This document shows, one piece after another, positions 53,364 through 63,149 of a DNA stretch of 64,000 bases. The translations under genes were made by a program, and so were the position numbers. The stretch spans positions 1 through 64,000 of the forward strand of contig NZ_PSSW01000010.1 in assembly GCF_002933295.1 (NCBI RefSeq). Reading direction: 5' to 3'. The DNA is from Marinobacter flavimaris (GTDB lineage Bacteria > Pseudomonadota > Gammaproteobacteria > Pseudomonadales > Oleiphilaceae). Numbering within the stretch: position 1 is the first letter of the stretch; the number at the start of each line of letters is the position of its first letter. The notes under the pieces are model-generated. The model had not been told where the DNA came from, searched no databases, and saw only the letters and a list, made by a program, of their open reading frames with translations.

Positions 53364-55439
53364 TTACACATCGCCGTAACGCGTTCTCTCACCGAGCCAT
53401 CGTCGCACCAGAGCGCGGACAGTCTCCGGATGAACCATCAATCCCGGCGCCATTTTCCGAACTGGCTCAATCCAGCCCTTGTCGCGTTCGAAGTCCGCCA
53501 GACGAAACTGCATCATACCGGTCTGCCGGGTACCCAATACTTCGCCCGGCCCCCGAATCTCCAGGTCTTTCTCGGCAATAAAGAAGCCATCCTGGCTGTC
53601 CCTGAGCGCCTGCAGCCGGGCCTTGCCATTGGCGGACAAAGGCGGGTGGTACATCAGGACACAGAAACTTGCCTGCTCGCCCCGGCCAACACGACCACGG
53701 AGTTGATGCAACTGGGCCAGCCCCAGGCGTTCCGGGTTTTCAATGATGATCAGCGACGCGTTGGGGACGTCCACCCCAACCTCAATCACCGTGGTCGCGA
53801 CCAGCAGGTCCAGCTCGCCAACTTTGAACTGCTCCATCACCGCCGCCTTTTCCTGAGCCTTTAGCCGGCCATGCACCAGCCCCACTTTCAGGTCCGGCAA
53901 TCGCTCGGCAAGCTCCTGGGCAGTCACCTCCGCGGCTTGACACTGCAGAGCCTCGGACTCCTCGATCAGAGTGCACACCCAATAGGCCTGTCGACCTTCC
54001 CTGCAGGCGCCCCGAACCCGTTCAATCACATCTTCCCTGCGGCTGTCGGGAATCACGATGGTTTCGATCGGCTTCCGTCCTGGAGGCAGTTCATCAATCA
54101 CCGAGGTATCGAGATCGGCATAGGCGCTCATGGCAAGCGTACGGGGAATGGGTGTTGCGGTCATGATCAACTGGTGAGGTGCCAGTGAGCCACCGACACC
54201 CTTTTCCCGCAAGGCCAGCCTCTGGTGTACGCCGAAACGATGCTGTTCATCGACGATGACCAGGGCAAGACGATGGAACCTGACGTCGTCCTGAAACAGG
54301 GCATGGGTGCCGATCACCACGGCGGCATCCCCTGACTGGACCGCTTCCAGCGTTTCCGTCCGGGTCTTTCCTTTTACCTTCCCGGATAGCCACGCGAGAC
54401 GGATGCCCAGAGGCTCCAGCCATGCCCGGAAATTCTGAAAATGCTGTTCGGCAAGGATTTCGGTGGGCGCCATCAGGGCTACTTGTGCACCGGCGCCAAT
54501 AGCCTGCAACGCCGCCAATGCCGCGACGACGGTCTTGCCCGAGCCAACATCGCCCTGAACAAGCCGGAGCATCGGCAGTGGCTGGCTCAGGTCCTGACGG
54601 ATGTCGGCCAGCACATGGCGCTGGGCACCGGTGAGTGCAAAGGGCAGGGAACCGAGGAAACGCTCGGGCAAATCCCCCGTGGGCAGGAGCGGGAGCGCTT
54701 CACGGGCCTGAATCTGTTCACGCACCTGGAGCAAGCTCAGCTGATGGGCCAGCAGTTCTTCCATCACCAGGCGCTGTTGCGCCGGATGGCGCCCTTCCAT
54801 AAGCAGGTTGACCGGCGCGCTGGCTGGCGGGGAATGCACCAGCTGGACAGCTTCGGTGATTCCAGGCAGCTGATACTCGGCCAGCAGGTTTCCGGGCAAC
54901 CAGTCACGGATCGGGAACCGGTCAAGATAGCCCAGAGCCTGCTGGCAGAGCGAGCGAACGCGTGGCTGCTGGATGCCCTCTGTCAGCGGGTAAACCGGGG
55001 TCAGGGTCGCATCACCTTCCGCCGGCATGGGCGGCGGATTGGTCTGGTACTCCGGGTGGTAGAACTCATAACCTGCGCGCCCGGGCCGGACTTCGCCAAA
55101 GCAGCGAACCCTGGCGCCCTCGCTAAACTGGTTTTTCTGGGCCGCGTTGAAATGAAAAAAGCGCATCACCAGAAACCCGCTGTTATCCCGGAGGGTTACT
55201 TGCAAACTGCGTCTGCGACCCATGATCAGGTCCGCTTTCATAACCTCCCCTTCCACCACGGCCACGTCACCGATGCGAAGACTTCCCATGGGTATTACCC
55301 GGGTTCTGTCTTCGTATCGGTGAGGCAGGTGAAACAGCAGGTCCTGCAGGGAGGTAATACCCAGCTTGGCGAGCTTTTCTGCCAGGGCGTTTCCTACGCC
55401 CTTGAGCTGGGTGACCGGTATGTCATCCAGTGACGTCAT
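53364..55439 (-). CDS. recG: ATP-dependent DNA helicase RecG
   Basis: Branch-migration helicase that reverses stalled forks and processes recombination junctions. The 691-residue protein has an N-terminal wedge/OB domain (about 1-240; QDLLFHLPHRYEDR), then SF2 helicase motifs: Walker A GDVGSGKT (near 300), DEQH-type VIVDEQHRFGV (near 400), TATPIPRTL, and QLRGRVGRG (motif VI). It starts at ATG 55439, eight bases after oxyR ends, so oxyR–recG is an operon as in Pseudomonas. Confidence 0.97.
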   Translation of the reverse strand: MTSLDDIPVTQLKGVGNALAEKLAKLGITSLQDLLFHLPHRYEDRTRVIPMGSLRIGDVAVVEGEVMKADLIMGRRRSLQVTLRDNSGFLVMRFFHFNAAQKNQFSEGARVRCFGEVRPGRAGYEFYHPEYQTNPPPMPAEGDATLTPVYPLTEGIQQPRVRSLCQQALGYLDRFPIRDWLPGNLLAEYQLPGITEAVQLVHSPPASAPVNLLMEGRHPAQQRLVMEELLAHQLSLLQVREQIQAREALPLLPTGDLPERFLGSLPFALTGAQRHVLADIRQDLSQPLPMLRLVQGDVGSGKTVVAALAALQAIGAGAQVALMAPTEILAEQHFQNFRAWLEPLGIRLAWLSGKVKGKTRTETLEAVQSGDAAVVIGTHALFQDDVRFHRLALVIVDEQHRFGVHQRLALREKGVGGSLAPHQLIMTATPIPRTLAMSAYADLDTSVIDELPPGRKPIETIVIPDSRREDVIERVRGACREGRQAYWVCTLIEESEALQCQAAEVTAQELAERLPDLKVGLVHGRLKAQEKAAVMEQFKVGELDLLVATTVIEVGVDVPNASLIIIENPERLGLAQLHQLRGRVGRGEQASFCVLMYHPPLSANGKARLQALRDSQDGFFIAEKDLEIRGPGEVLGTRQTGMMQFRLADFERDKGWIEPVRKMAPGLMVHPETVRALVRRWLGERTRYGDV

Positions 55440-55447
55440 AGTCAGGC

Positions 55448-56407
55448 TCAGGCGCTTTCGGCCACAACCGGTGTGTCTGTTTTCGCCTTTTCGATTACCC
55501 GGCACTGGCTGGCAGCCAGGGAGAGCACATCAATAGCCTTGGGCCGCGGGAACGTGACCCGCCAGGCCAGAGCCACCGTGCGGAACGGCACCGGGGACGC
55601 AAACGGTCGAACGGCCAGAATGTCCTCGTGGTACTGCATGGCGGTGGCCGCCGAGAGTGGTAAAACTGTGATGCCCAGGCCGGAAGCGACCATATGGCGA
55701 ATGGTTTCCAGAGAACTGCCTTCGGTCACCAGCGCCGGTGAGCCGTTGTTTGCCCGGTGGGTTACGGCTTCTACCAGGGGGGGGCAGGATTCCAGAACCT
55801 GATCCCGGAAACAGTGTCCGGGCCCGAGCAATAGCAATTGCTCCTTGGCCAGCTCGTCGGCAGTCAACTGCTCCTTGCTGGCCAGCGGATGTCCCGCGGG
55901 CAGCAACACAACGAACGGTTCGTCATAGAGCGGCAGGGTAACCACTTCCGGCTCCTCGAACGGCAGGGCAATAATAATGGCATCCAGCTCAGACTGCCGG
56001 AGTTTCTGCCTCAGGTTGGCGGTATAGTTCTCTTCGATATAGAGCGGCATTTCCGGGGCCGCCCGCCTCAATTCGGGGAGCAGGTGCGGGAACAGATAGG
56101 GACCGATGGTGTAGATCGCACCGACCTTCAGAGGCGAATTGAGCTGGTTCTTGCCATCCTGAGCCATGTCTTTGATTAGGCCGACCTGATCGAGCACCCG
56201 CTGGGCCTGCTCGATGATGCGCAGACCGGTTTCGGTCACGCGGATGCTGCTTTTGCTTCGCTCGAATAGAGGGATACCGAGCTCGTCTTCCAGCTTTTTC
56301 ACAGCAACACTGAGCGTTGGCTGGCTGACATGGCAACGCTCTGCAGCCCGGCCAAAATGCCTTTCGCGGGCCAGCGTAACGACGTATCGTAACTCGGTGA
56401 GAGTCAT
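55448..56407 (-). CDS. oxyR: Hydrogen peroxide-inducible regulator OxyR
   Basis: The 319-residue LysR-type regulator has an N-terminal winged helix (ERCHVSQPTLSVAVKKLEDE) and a C-terminal sensor domain. The redox pair is C199 (GHCFRDQ) and C208 (ESCPP), at the E. coli positions, which distinguishes it from other LysR proteins. It activates peroxide-defence genes when C199-C208 forms a disulfide. It is co-transcribed with recG and divergent from the SDR gene. Confidence 0.97.
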   Translation of the reverse strand: MTLTELRYVVTLARERHFGRAAERCHVSQPTLSVAVKKLEDELGIPLFERSKSSIRVTETGLRIIEQAQRVLDQVGLIKDMAQDGKNQLNSPLKVGAIYTIGPYLFPHLLPELRRAAPEMPLYIEENYTANLRQKLRQSELDAIIIALPFEEPEVVTLPLYDEPFVVLLPAGHPLASKEQLTADELAKEQLLLLGPGHCFRDQVLESCPPLVEAVTHRANNGSPALVTEGSSLETIRHMVASGLGITVLPLSAATAMQYHEDILAVRPFASPVPFRTVALAWRVTFPRPKAIDVLSLAASQCRVIEKAKTDTPVVAESA

Positions 56408-56483
56408 GGTGAGCTCCGGTCAGATAGATGCGGGTCGAAGTTTCACGAATTTATGAGGTAAAGCATAAGGATTGAAATTGTCT

Positions 56484-57350
56484 ATGGCAATCACTGAACG
56501 TCGTAAGACGCCCCGAATTCTCGTTGCCGGTTGCGGCAAACTCGGTGGCGCCATTGCCAGCCGGCTGACAACCTCGGCCACCGTGTTTGGCCTGCGGCGA
56601 AATCCCGGGCTTGTTCCCGAGGGCGTTCACGGCATTGGCGCCGATCTGACCAGGCCTGAGACCCTGGCCCGCAAACTTCCTGCTGATCTCGATATCATCC
56701 TCTATTGCCTGACGCCCTCCAGCTACGACCAGCAGGGCTATCGCGATGCCTACGTGACTGGCCTGGAAAATTTGTTGACGGCCCTCGGCAGTCAGTCTCT
56801 GAAGCACCTGTTCTTTGTGAGCAGCAGCAGTGTCTATTCACAGGATGACGACAGCTGGGTGGATGAATCCAGCCCCACAGAACCGGCCCGGTTCAGCGGC
56901 CAGCAGGTCCTGGCCGGTGAACAGACCGCATTGGAAAGCGGCCATCCGGCGACAATCATTCGATACAGCGGCATTTACGGGCCTTCACGGCGTCGTTTTC
57001 TCGAGGAGGTACAGGAGGGGCGCATGAATCCGGCGAAGCCAGCACCGTTCAGTAACCGGATTCACGAGGAGGATGCAGCGGAGGCGGCTGCCCACCTTGT
57101 GAAGCTGGCACTTTCGGGAGCGTCACTGGAGACCTGCTACCTTGCCAGCGATTGCGAGCCGGTAAGACTTGATGAGGTAGTAGATTGGGTGCGGCAGCAA
57201 ACGCCCTGCGCCGATCCGCAGCCTGATGCCCGGAAAGGTGGCCGGGCCGGGAGCAAACGCTGCAGCAACAAGCGACTGCTGGACACCGGCTTCCAGTTCC
57301 GCTACCCGGATTTCCGTGCCGGCTACCGCGACATGATTGATCAGGGGTGA
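56484..57350 (+). CDS. NAD-dependent epimerase/SDR-family protein (YeeZ-like)
   Basis: The 288-residue extended short-chain dehydrogenase-like protein has a Rossmann glycine motif VAGCGKLGGAIA (near 16), FVSSSSVYSQD (the S/Y active-site region without the usual YxxxK, which is partly replaced by SGQQVLAGEQ), and IIRYSGIYGP. Substrate unknown. The start is uncertain: ATG at 56484, or TTG at 56478 or 56472, with AAGG near 56470. It is divergent from oxyR. Confidence 0.8.
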   Translation: MAITERRKTPRILVAGCGKLGGAIASRLTTSATVFGLRRNPGLVPEGVHGIGADLTRPETLARKLPADLDIILYCLTPSSYDQQGYRDAYVTGLENLLTALGSQSLKHLFFVSSSSVYSQDDDSWVDESSPTEPARFSGQQVLAGEQTALESGHPATIIRYSGIYGPSRRRFLEEVQEGRMNPAKPAPFSNRIHEEDAAEAAAHLVKLALSGASLETCYLASDCEPVRLDEVVDWVRQQTPCADPQPDARKGGRAGSKRCSNKRLLDTGFQFRYPDFRAGYRDMIDQG

Positions 57351-57364
57351 GCCTTCGGCATTAA

Positions 57365-57388
57365 AAAAGGCGGCCAAGGCCGCCTTTT
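57365..57388. terminator. Bidirectional terminator between SDR gene and ridA
   Basis: An 11-bp palindromic stem AAAAGGCGGCC/GGCCGCCTTTT with a 2-base loop lies between convergent genes, with A/T tracts on both sides. Confidence 0.85.
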
Positions 57389-57411
57389 CTCAATTCAGGT
57401 GTTTTCAGGTC

Positions 57412-57798
57412 TTAGCTGAGCACCATCACCGCTTCCATTTCAATGGGCACTCCCTTGGGCAGCGCCGCGACACCTACCGCCGCTCGGGCCGGATACGGTT
57501 CCTGGAAATAGGTGGCCATGATCTCGTTGACCGTGGCGAAATTGGCCAGGTCTGTCATGTAGATGTTCAGTTTCACAATGTCCTTCAGCTCGCCACCGGC
57601 GGCCTCGCAAACGGCCTTGAGGTTATCGAATACCTGCCGGGTCTTGGCAGAGAAATCGCCGGCGACCACTTCCATGGTTTCCGGCACCAGCGGAATCTGG
57701 CCAGACAGGTACACGGTATCCCCTGCCTTTACCGCCTGGGAGTATGTGCCGATCGCCTGGGGCGCATTCTCGGTCTGAATTACGGATTTGTTGGTCAT
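57412..57798 (-). CDS. ridA: Reactive imine/enamine deaminase RidA
   Basis: Hydrolyses reactive 2-aminoacrylate and related imines formed by PLP enzymes. The 128-residue YjgF/UK114 protein has R105 (YPARAAVGV) and E120 (IEMEAVMV), the catalytic pair at the E. coli positions. The ATG at 57798 gives MTNKSVIQTENAPQAIG; upstream codons to 57822 are not conserved. It follows spoT by 78 bases, as in many gammaproteobacteria. Confidence 0.95.
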   Translation of the reverse strand: MTNKSVIQTENAPQAIGTYSQAVKAGDTVYLSGQIPLVPETMEVVAGDFSAKTRQVFDNLKAVCEAAGGELKDIVKLNIYMTDLANFATVNEIMATYFQEPYPARAAVGVAALPKGVPIEMEAVMVLS

Positions 57799-57876
57799 GA
57801 CCCTTGGTTTCCTCTCTTCCAAAACGCCAATCCTCGCCCTTGCGTGGCGCGCCTGTCAACCGGGCTTTGGTCGGGG

Positions 57877-60018
57877 TCAGTGCCGCACACGGCTGATGTG
57901 GGTAATCGCACGAATGTTGCGGATCCGGCGCATCACCCGGGCCAGGTGCCGGCGACCATTAACGTGTACCACTAGACTGACAACGCCAAAGCGGGCGTTC
58001 TGCTCTTCCACGTTAATGCGCTCGATGTTGCCGTCCGCCATGGCAACCGCATTGGCCATCTCGGCAATCACACCGCGCTGGCGCTCCAGCTCTACCCGGA
58101 GCTCCACGGAAAATTCGTCGGTAATGTCCTTGGCCCATTTAAGATGCGTGAGGCGAGCCCGCCCCTCATCGTCCTCGGGCAACCGGGAGCAGGTATCGGA
58201 ATGAATCACCATACCTTTGCCGGAATCCATCACCCCAACCACCGGGTCTCCCGGAATCGGTTTGCAACAGCTGGCGAACCGGACCAGAAGGCCTTCCGTG
58301 CCACGAATGGTCACCGGGCTATGATTGCCACCCTCGATATCCCTGGGAGCCTCAATGGCTTCGGCAACCTCTGAGCCGCTCGCGAGCTGACGAGCCACCA
58401 GATAGGCCATCCGGTTGCCGAGCCCGATGTCACTGATCAGATCATCAAAACTGTTCACCTGATTGTGGTTCACCACGGCTTGCTTCTGGGCGTCGCTGAT
58501 CTCGGAAAGTTTCGCACCAAACCCTTTCAGGGATTTCTTCAGCAGGGTGCGACCGAGCTCCAGCGATTCCGCGCGCTTCTGGCTCTTGAGCACGTGCCGG
58601 ATACTGCTCCGGGCCTTGCCGGTCACCACGAAACTGAGCCAGGCCGGGTTGGGGCGGGCGCCGGGCGCAGTGATGATTTCCACGGTCTGGCCACTCTGCA
58701 GAGGCTGGCTGAGGGAACCCAGGTTGCGGTTGATTCGACAGGCTACGGTGGCGTTGCCGATGTCCGTGTGGATGGCATAGGCAAAGTCTACTGGCGTTGC
58801 CCCGCTTGGCAACTCCATGATGCGGCCTTTCGGGGTGAAAACGTATATCTCGTCCGGGAACAGGTCTACCTTTACATGCTCGATAAACTCCATAGAGTCA
58901 TCGGCCCGTTCCCGCATTTCCATCAGCCCCTTCACCCAGCGGTCGACCCGGGCCTGGTTGGCGCTGGTCACGCTGCTGGGTTCATTCTTATACATCCAGT
59001 GCGCCGCAATCCCGTTATTGGCGATATGCTCCATCTCCTCGGTACGGATCTGGATCTCGATGTTCACATGCATCCCGAACAGAGTGGTGTGGATGGACTG
59101 GTAGCCATTGGCCTTGGGCATGGCTATGTAGTCCTTGAAGCGGCCCGGGAGGGGTTTGTAGAGGCTGTGTACGGCACCAAGGATCCGGTAGCAGTCGTCT
59201 TCGGTATCGGTGATGATCCGGAACGCGTAAACGTCCATGATTTCATGGAAGGATTTCTGCTTGAACTTCATCTTGTTGTAGATGCTGTTCAAGTGCTTTT
59301 CCCGGCCCAGAATCCGCCCCGGCAGGCCGCGCTCTTCAAGCTTCTCCTGCAATTTGCCACGAATATCCTCGATGATTTCGCGGTGGCTGCCCCTGAGCTT
59401 GTCCACCGCTTTTGAAATGTATCTCGAACGCATCGGATACAGCGAGGTAAACCCCAGATCCTCGAGCTCGGTGCAGATCGAGTGCATACCCAGGCGGTTC
59501 GCGATGGGGGCGTAGATATCGAGGGTCTCGGTGGCAATGCGCTGGCGCTTCTCATAGGGCATGGGGCCCAGGGTGCGCATATTGTGAAGGCGGTCCGCCA
59601 GCTTCACCAGAATGACCCGAATATCTCTGGCCATGGCCAGAGTCATCTTCTGGAAGTTTTCAGCCTGGGCTTCCGCCCGGGACCGGAATTCGATCTGGGT
59701 AAGCTTGCTGACGCCATCCACCAGTTCCGCAACATCGTCGCCGAACTGCTCCGCCAGGGCATCCTTGGGAATGCCGGTGTCTTCGATCACATCGTGAAGC
59801 ATCGCCGCCATCAGGCTCTGATGATCCAGACGGAGATCGGCGAGAATATGGGCGACAGCCAGGGGGTGAGTAATGTACCGGTCGCCGCTCTTACGCATCT
59901 GGCCCTCATGGGCCTGCTCGGCATAATAATAGGCGCGTCGCACCTGATTGATGCGAGTGGTATCCAGATAGGAACTTAGCTCTCGAGCCAGTCCTTCAAC
60001 CGTAGCCTCTGCCGACAC
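57877..60018 (-). CDS. spoT: Bifunctional (p)ppGpp synthetase/hydrolase SpoT
   Basis: Controls the stringent-response alarmone. The 713-residue protein has an HD hydrolase domain (about 40-195; HPLAVAHILADL, MLHDVIEDT), a synthetase domain (about 235-350; GYQSIHTTLFG), TGS (about 385-450; KGRIMELPSGATPVDFAYA), a helical/zinc region and a C-terminal ACT domain (about 635-710). The intact HD residues mark SpoT rather than RelA. The start is GTG at 60018 with GGAGG just upstream. It is preceded by rpoZ and gmk, the classic set, and complements dksA in this window. Confidence 0.97.
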   Translation of the reverse strand: MSAEATVEGLARELSSYLDTTRINQVRRAYYYAEQAHEGQMRKSGDRYITHPLAVAHILADLRLDHQSLMAAMLHDVIEDTGIPKDALAEQFGDDVAELVDGVSKLTQIEFRSRAEAQAENFQKMTLAMARDIRVILVKLADRLHNMRTLGPMPYEKRQRIATETLDIYAPIANRLGMHSICTELEDLGFTSLYPMRSRYISKAVDKLRGSHREIIEDIRGKLQEKLEERGLPGRILGREKHLNSIYNKMKFKQKSFHEIMDVYAFRIITDTEDDCYRILGAVHSLYKPLPGRFKDYIAMPKANGYQSIHTTLFGMHVNIEIQIRTEEMEHIANNGIAAHWMYKNEPSSVTSANQARVDRWVKGLMEMRERADDSMEFIEHVKVDLFPDEIYVFTPKGRIMELPSGATPVDFAYAIHTDIGNATVACRINRNLGSLSQPLQSGQTVEIITAPGARPNPAWLSFVVTGKARSSIRHVLKSQKRAESLELGRTLLKKSLKGFGAKLSEISDAQKQAVVNHNQVNSFDDLISDIGLGNRMAYLVARQLASGSEVAEAIEAPRDIEGGNHSPVTIRGTEGLLVRFASCCKPIPGDPVVGVMDSGKGMVIHSDTCSRLPEDDEGRARLTHLKWAKDITDEFSVELRVELERQRGVIAEMANAVAMADGNIERINVEEQNARFGVVSLVVHVNGRRHLARVMRRIRNIRAITHISRVRH

Positions 60019-60050
60019 CGCGCCTCCACGACTTCATGAAATTCAGGGAC

Positions 60051-60078
60051 AAAAAAACCCGAATGCACGCATCCGGGT
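60051..60078 (-). terminator. Terminator between rpoZ and spoT
   Basis: Read on the minus strand, a 10-bp stem (ACCCGGATGC with GCATTCGGGT, one G-T pair) and a 2-base loop are followed by a run of seven T's. It lies inside the otherwise co-directional gmk–rpoZ–spoT set, so spoT probably has its own promoter or receives only read-through. Confidence 0.85.
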
Positions 60079-60191
60079 CCTTCCAGAGTCCTTCCAGCAA
60101 CGTTCTATAGCTACACTATAAAACCGCGGGGACAGATTTCAATGCTTCTCGCTTGCGGACAGATACTTATATACCTGGCTCCGCAGCTGGG

Positions 60192-60404
60192 TCACTCGTC
60201 GTCTTCTTCCTTGAGGAGATCACGAGTAATCTTGCCTTCGGCAATCTCGCGCAGAGCGATAACCGTGGGCTTATCATTTTCTTCAGCCACCATCGGCTCG
60301 GCACCCTTGGTAGCGAGCTGACGGGCACGCTTGGTTGCCAGCATTACCAGCTGGAAGCGGTTATCAACGTTTTCCAGACAATCTTCAACGGTAACTCGTG
60401 CCAT
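60192..60404 (-). CDS. rpoZ: RNA polymerase omega subunit
   Basis: The 70-residue subunit stabilises beta-prime and forms part of a ppGpp site. It begins MARVTVEDCLENVDNRFQLV, with the conserved KRARQL helix and an acidic tail (LKEEDDE). It is shorter than E. coli omega (91) but of the usual length for this order. It is 86 bases downstream of gmk. Confidence 0.96.
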   Translation of the reverse strand: MARVTVEDCLENVDNRFQLVMLATKRARQLATKGAEPMVAEENDKPTVIALREIAEGKITRDLLKEEDDE

Positions 60405-60490
60405 AACTTCCCCGACTCATAAAATGACTGTTTCAGCAGACCGCACAGTTTACTGTGGCCGGTTCAATTTGTATATAGGAAAACCCCGTA

Positions 60491-61123
60491 TCACGCCGGG
60501 CCGGACAATCCCGCCAGCAACGCTCGATGCCTTGGCTGCTGCACTTCCATGCGAAGGCGCTGGGCCCGGACAATCGCGAGCAGATCTCCGAGGGCCGCTT
60601 CGAAGTCGTCATTGACCACCAGAAAGTCGAACTCCACTGCGTGACGGCACTCTTCCTCAGCCTCGGCCAGGCGCCGCTCCACTATCTCCGGCGCATCGGT
60701 GCCACGCCCGACCAGTCGGTCGCGCAGCACTTCCGGAGAGGGTGGCACGATGAAAATACTGACACACTCGGGAATAAGCCGTCGCACCTGAGCGGCACCC
60801 TGCCAGTCGATCTCCAGGATCACATCCTGGCCTGTTGCCAGAGTTTCCCGAACCCATGCCTGGGAAGTGCCGTAGTAATTGCCGAAGACATCGGCGTGCT
60901 CCAGAAAGTCGCCCTCGCCAATCATCGCCTCGAACACGGTCCGGCTGACAAAGTGATAGTTCACCCCGTTCTGTTCGCCCTCCCGCATCGAGCGGGTCGT
61001 GTGCGAGACGGAAACACCGAGCTTCTCGTCATTGCGGAGCATTTCCGCCACAAGGCTGGTCTTGCCGGCACCGGATGGCGCGGAGATAACGTACAGAGTA
61101 CCCTGCTCAACTGCCTGACTCAT
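60491..61123 (-). CDS. gmk: Guanylate kinase
   Basis: Phosphorylates GMP to GDP. The 210-residue P-loop enzyme has Walker A SAPSGAGKTSLV (residues 14-25), the GMP-binding segment SHTTRSMREGEQNGVNYHFV (first 20 shown) and VILEIDWQGAAQVR. It is the first gene of the gmk–rpoZ–spoT group and divergent from a pseudouridine synthase gene. Confidence 0.97.
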   Translation of the reverse strand: MSQAVEQGTLYVISAPSGAGKTSLVAEMLRNDEKLGVSVSHTTRSMREGEQNGVNYHFVSRTVFEAMIGEGDFLEHADVFGNYYGTSQAWVRETLATGQDVILEIDWQGAAQVRRLIPECVSIFIVPPSPEVLRDRLVGRGTDAPEIVERRLAEAEEECRHAVEFDFLVVNDDFEAALGDLLAIVRAQRLRMEVQQPRHRALLAGLSGPA

Positions 61124-61271
61124 AACCCGAGAACTCCAAACCTGGACACGGCGGCCGCGTATTCCGGCCAGTAAAGCACGGAATTATACGGACTTTGGCA
61201 AAACACCGCACCCCACAAGGGCGTCAGCTGATACCATTTGCCTATCCACTGTTCAGCGACTGCAAGAACCC

Positions 61272-62093
61272 ATGCGAACCACCATCGACATCACCGTGAA
61301 GCAGCCAGGCAAAGCCATCGACGCCCTGAGCGAGGCGGCCCCCGGGCTTTCGCGTCAGAAAATCAAGGACGCCATGACCAAAGGCGCCTGCTGGTGGACT
61401 CACAAAGGCAAACGCCTTCGGCTACGCCGTGCCACAAAGGAGCTGAAACCGGGTATCCGACTACAGCTTTACTACGACGAGAAGGTGCTTGAGAGGAAAC
61501 CGGAAAAGCCGATTCTCCTGGAGAATGCGGGGCGCTACACCGTCTGGTTCAAACCTCATGGGCTACTGGCCCAGGGCTCCCAGTGGGGCGACCACTGCAG
61601 TTTGCTTCGCCTGGCCGAAATCCAGCTTGAGCAACCATGCCATCTGATCCACAGGCTCGACGCCGACGCTGCCGGGCTGATGCTGATCGCCCATGACTCG
61701 AAAGCGGCCGGCGCCCTTTCCCAGTGTTTTTCGGGGCGGACCATGACCAAACACTACAAGGCGCGAGTGGCCGGCCTCATCGACGCTCGGGAGCAGCTCG
61801 TTGATGCGCCCGTCGAGGGCAAGGCGGCCGTCAGCCGTGTCTCAACGCTCGAGCTGGACGAAACCGGGGAAACTTCACTGTTGGAAATCAGTATCGAAAC
61901 CGGACGAAAACACCAGATTCGCCGGCATCTGGCGGGCCTCGGCCATCCGATCATCGGTGATCGCCTTTACGGGCGACCGGCCGGCGTACCCTTGCAGCTC
62001 CTCGCCTTTTACCTGGAATTCGACTGCCCCCTGAACAAGCGCAAGATGACGTTCGAACTGTCGGCGGAACTGAGCGACCTCACACTGAATTGA
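61272..62093 (+). CDS. RluA-family RNA pseudouridine synthase
   Basis: The 273-residue protein has a catalytic HRLDADAAG motif (aspartate near residue 130) and the downstream family motifs GRTMTKHYKARV, TGRKHQIRRHL and IIGDRLYG. An N-terminal basic region (about 20-75) resembles an S4-type RNA-binding fold (LSRQKIKDAMTKGA). The target RNA position cannot be named from sequence. It lies between gmk and yicC, in the opposite orientation to both. Confidence 0.88.
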   Translation: MRTTIDITVKQPGKAIDALSEAAPGLSRQKIKDAMTKGACWWTHKGKRLRLRRATKELKPGIRLQLYYDEKVLERKPEKPILLENAGRYTVWFKPHGLLAQGSQWGDHCSLLRLAEIQLEQPCHLIHRLDADAAGLMLIAHDSKAAGALSQCFSGRTMTKHYKARVAGLIDAREQLVDAPVEGKAAVSRVSTLELDETGETSLLEISIETGRKHQIRRHLAGLGHPIIGDRLYGRPAGVPLQLLAFYLEFDCPLNKRKMTFELSAELSDLTLN

Positions 62094-62114
62094 CCACCGG
62101 CGTAGAGATCCGGC

Positions 62115-62981
62115 TTATTCCAGATTCTGCACCTGCTCTCGCATCTGTTCGATCAGAACCTTGAGATCCACTGCAGTACGGGTAACGCCGGCATCAATGC
62201 TCTTGCTGCTCAGGGTGTTGGCCTCTCGATTGAGCTCCTGCATGAGAAAATCCAGCCGCCGGCCAATGGCATCTTCGCTTTTCAGAGTATCGGACACCTC
62301 ACCGATATGGGCATCCAGCCGGTCCAGCTCCTCGGCCACATCGCTTTTCTGAGCCAGCATCACCATCTCCTGGGCAACCCGCTCGGCATCCAGTTCCACT
62401 TTGGCTTTTTCGAACCGATCTCGCAGCGCTTTCTCCTGCGCCTCGAGCAATTCCGGCATACGCCTACGGACGTCGGCAACGAGATCACCCATGGTTTTCA
62501 GGCGATCTTCGAACAGTGGCCGCAGGCGCTCCCCCTCCCGCTCGCGCACCGATGCAAGTTCGGCCACGGTTTGCTCGAACAGTCCGACGGCAGCCTCTTT
62601 TGCAGGGCTATAATCCTGTTCCGGCACTGACAGCACGCCCGGCCACCTGAGTATGTCCAGGGCATTGATGTGGGCCGGATTATCCAGAATCCGGTTGATG
62701 TGGTTGGCCGCCTCATTCACCGCCTGGGCCATGTCTTCGCTGATCTCGAAACTTTGCGAGCCTTTCTCTGCCGACTGCAAGCGCATGGAGACATCCACCT
62801 TGCCCCGCTTCAACTGCTTTCTCAGTTCCTCCCGGAACCGGTTCTCCAGCTCACGGAACGCTTCCGGCAGGCGGAAGGAGGGTTCGAGATACCGGTGATT
62901 CACGGTCCGGATTTCACAGGTCAACGTTCCCCAGTCTCCCTGGACGTCCTTGCGGGCAAATGCAGTCATACTTCGGATCAT
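62115..62981 (-). CDS. YicC-family endoribonuclease
   Basis: The 288-residue YicC protein begins MIRSMTAFARKDVQG and has the YicC_N domain (about 1-155; TVNHRYLEPSFRLPE) and a C-terminal DUF1732 domain (about 205-288; FLMQELNREANTLSSKS). E. coli YicC is reported to act as an endoribonuclease affecting small-RNA stability. It is divergent from rph, the usual pair; convergent with the pseudouridine synthase gene, 21 bases between stops. Confidence 0.93.
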   Translation of the reverse strand: MIRSMTAFARKDVQGDWGTLTCEIRTVNHRYLEPSFRLPEAFRELENRFREELRKQLKRGKVDVSMRLQSAEKGSQSFEISEDMAQAVNEAANHINRILDNPAHINALDILRWPGVLSVPEQDYSPAKEAAVGLFEQTVAELASVREREGERLRPLFEDRLKTMGDLVADVRRRMPELLEAQEKALRDRFEKAKVELDAERVAQEMVMLAQKSDVAEELDRLDAHIGEVSDTLKSEDAIGRRLDFLMQELNREANTLSSKSIDAGVTRTAVDLKVLIEQMREQVQNLE

Positions 62982-63149
62982 GTCAGCTCCGCTTCGATAG
63001 TGTTGTATTGATGAAGTTTAACAGGCTCTTAACAGCAACGGCGAACCGGACAAAAGGCCAACCCCAACGTGATATACTGACCGGCCTTTTCGACAAACGT
63101 TCGCCCGGGACTCGCTCCCGGACATTCAAAACTGACTTCAGGAAAAACT

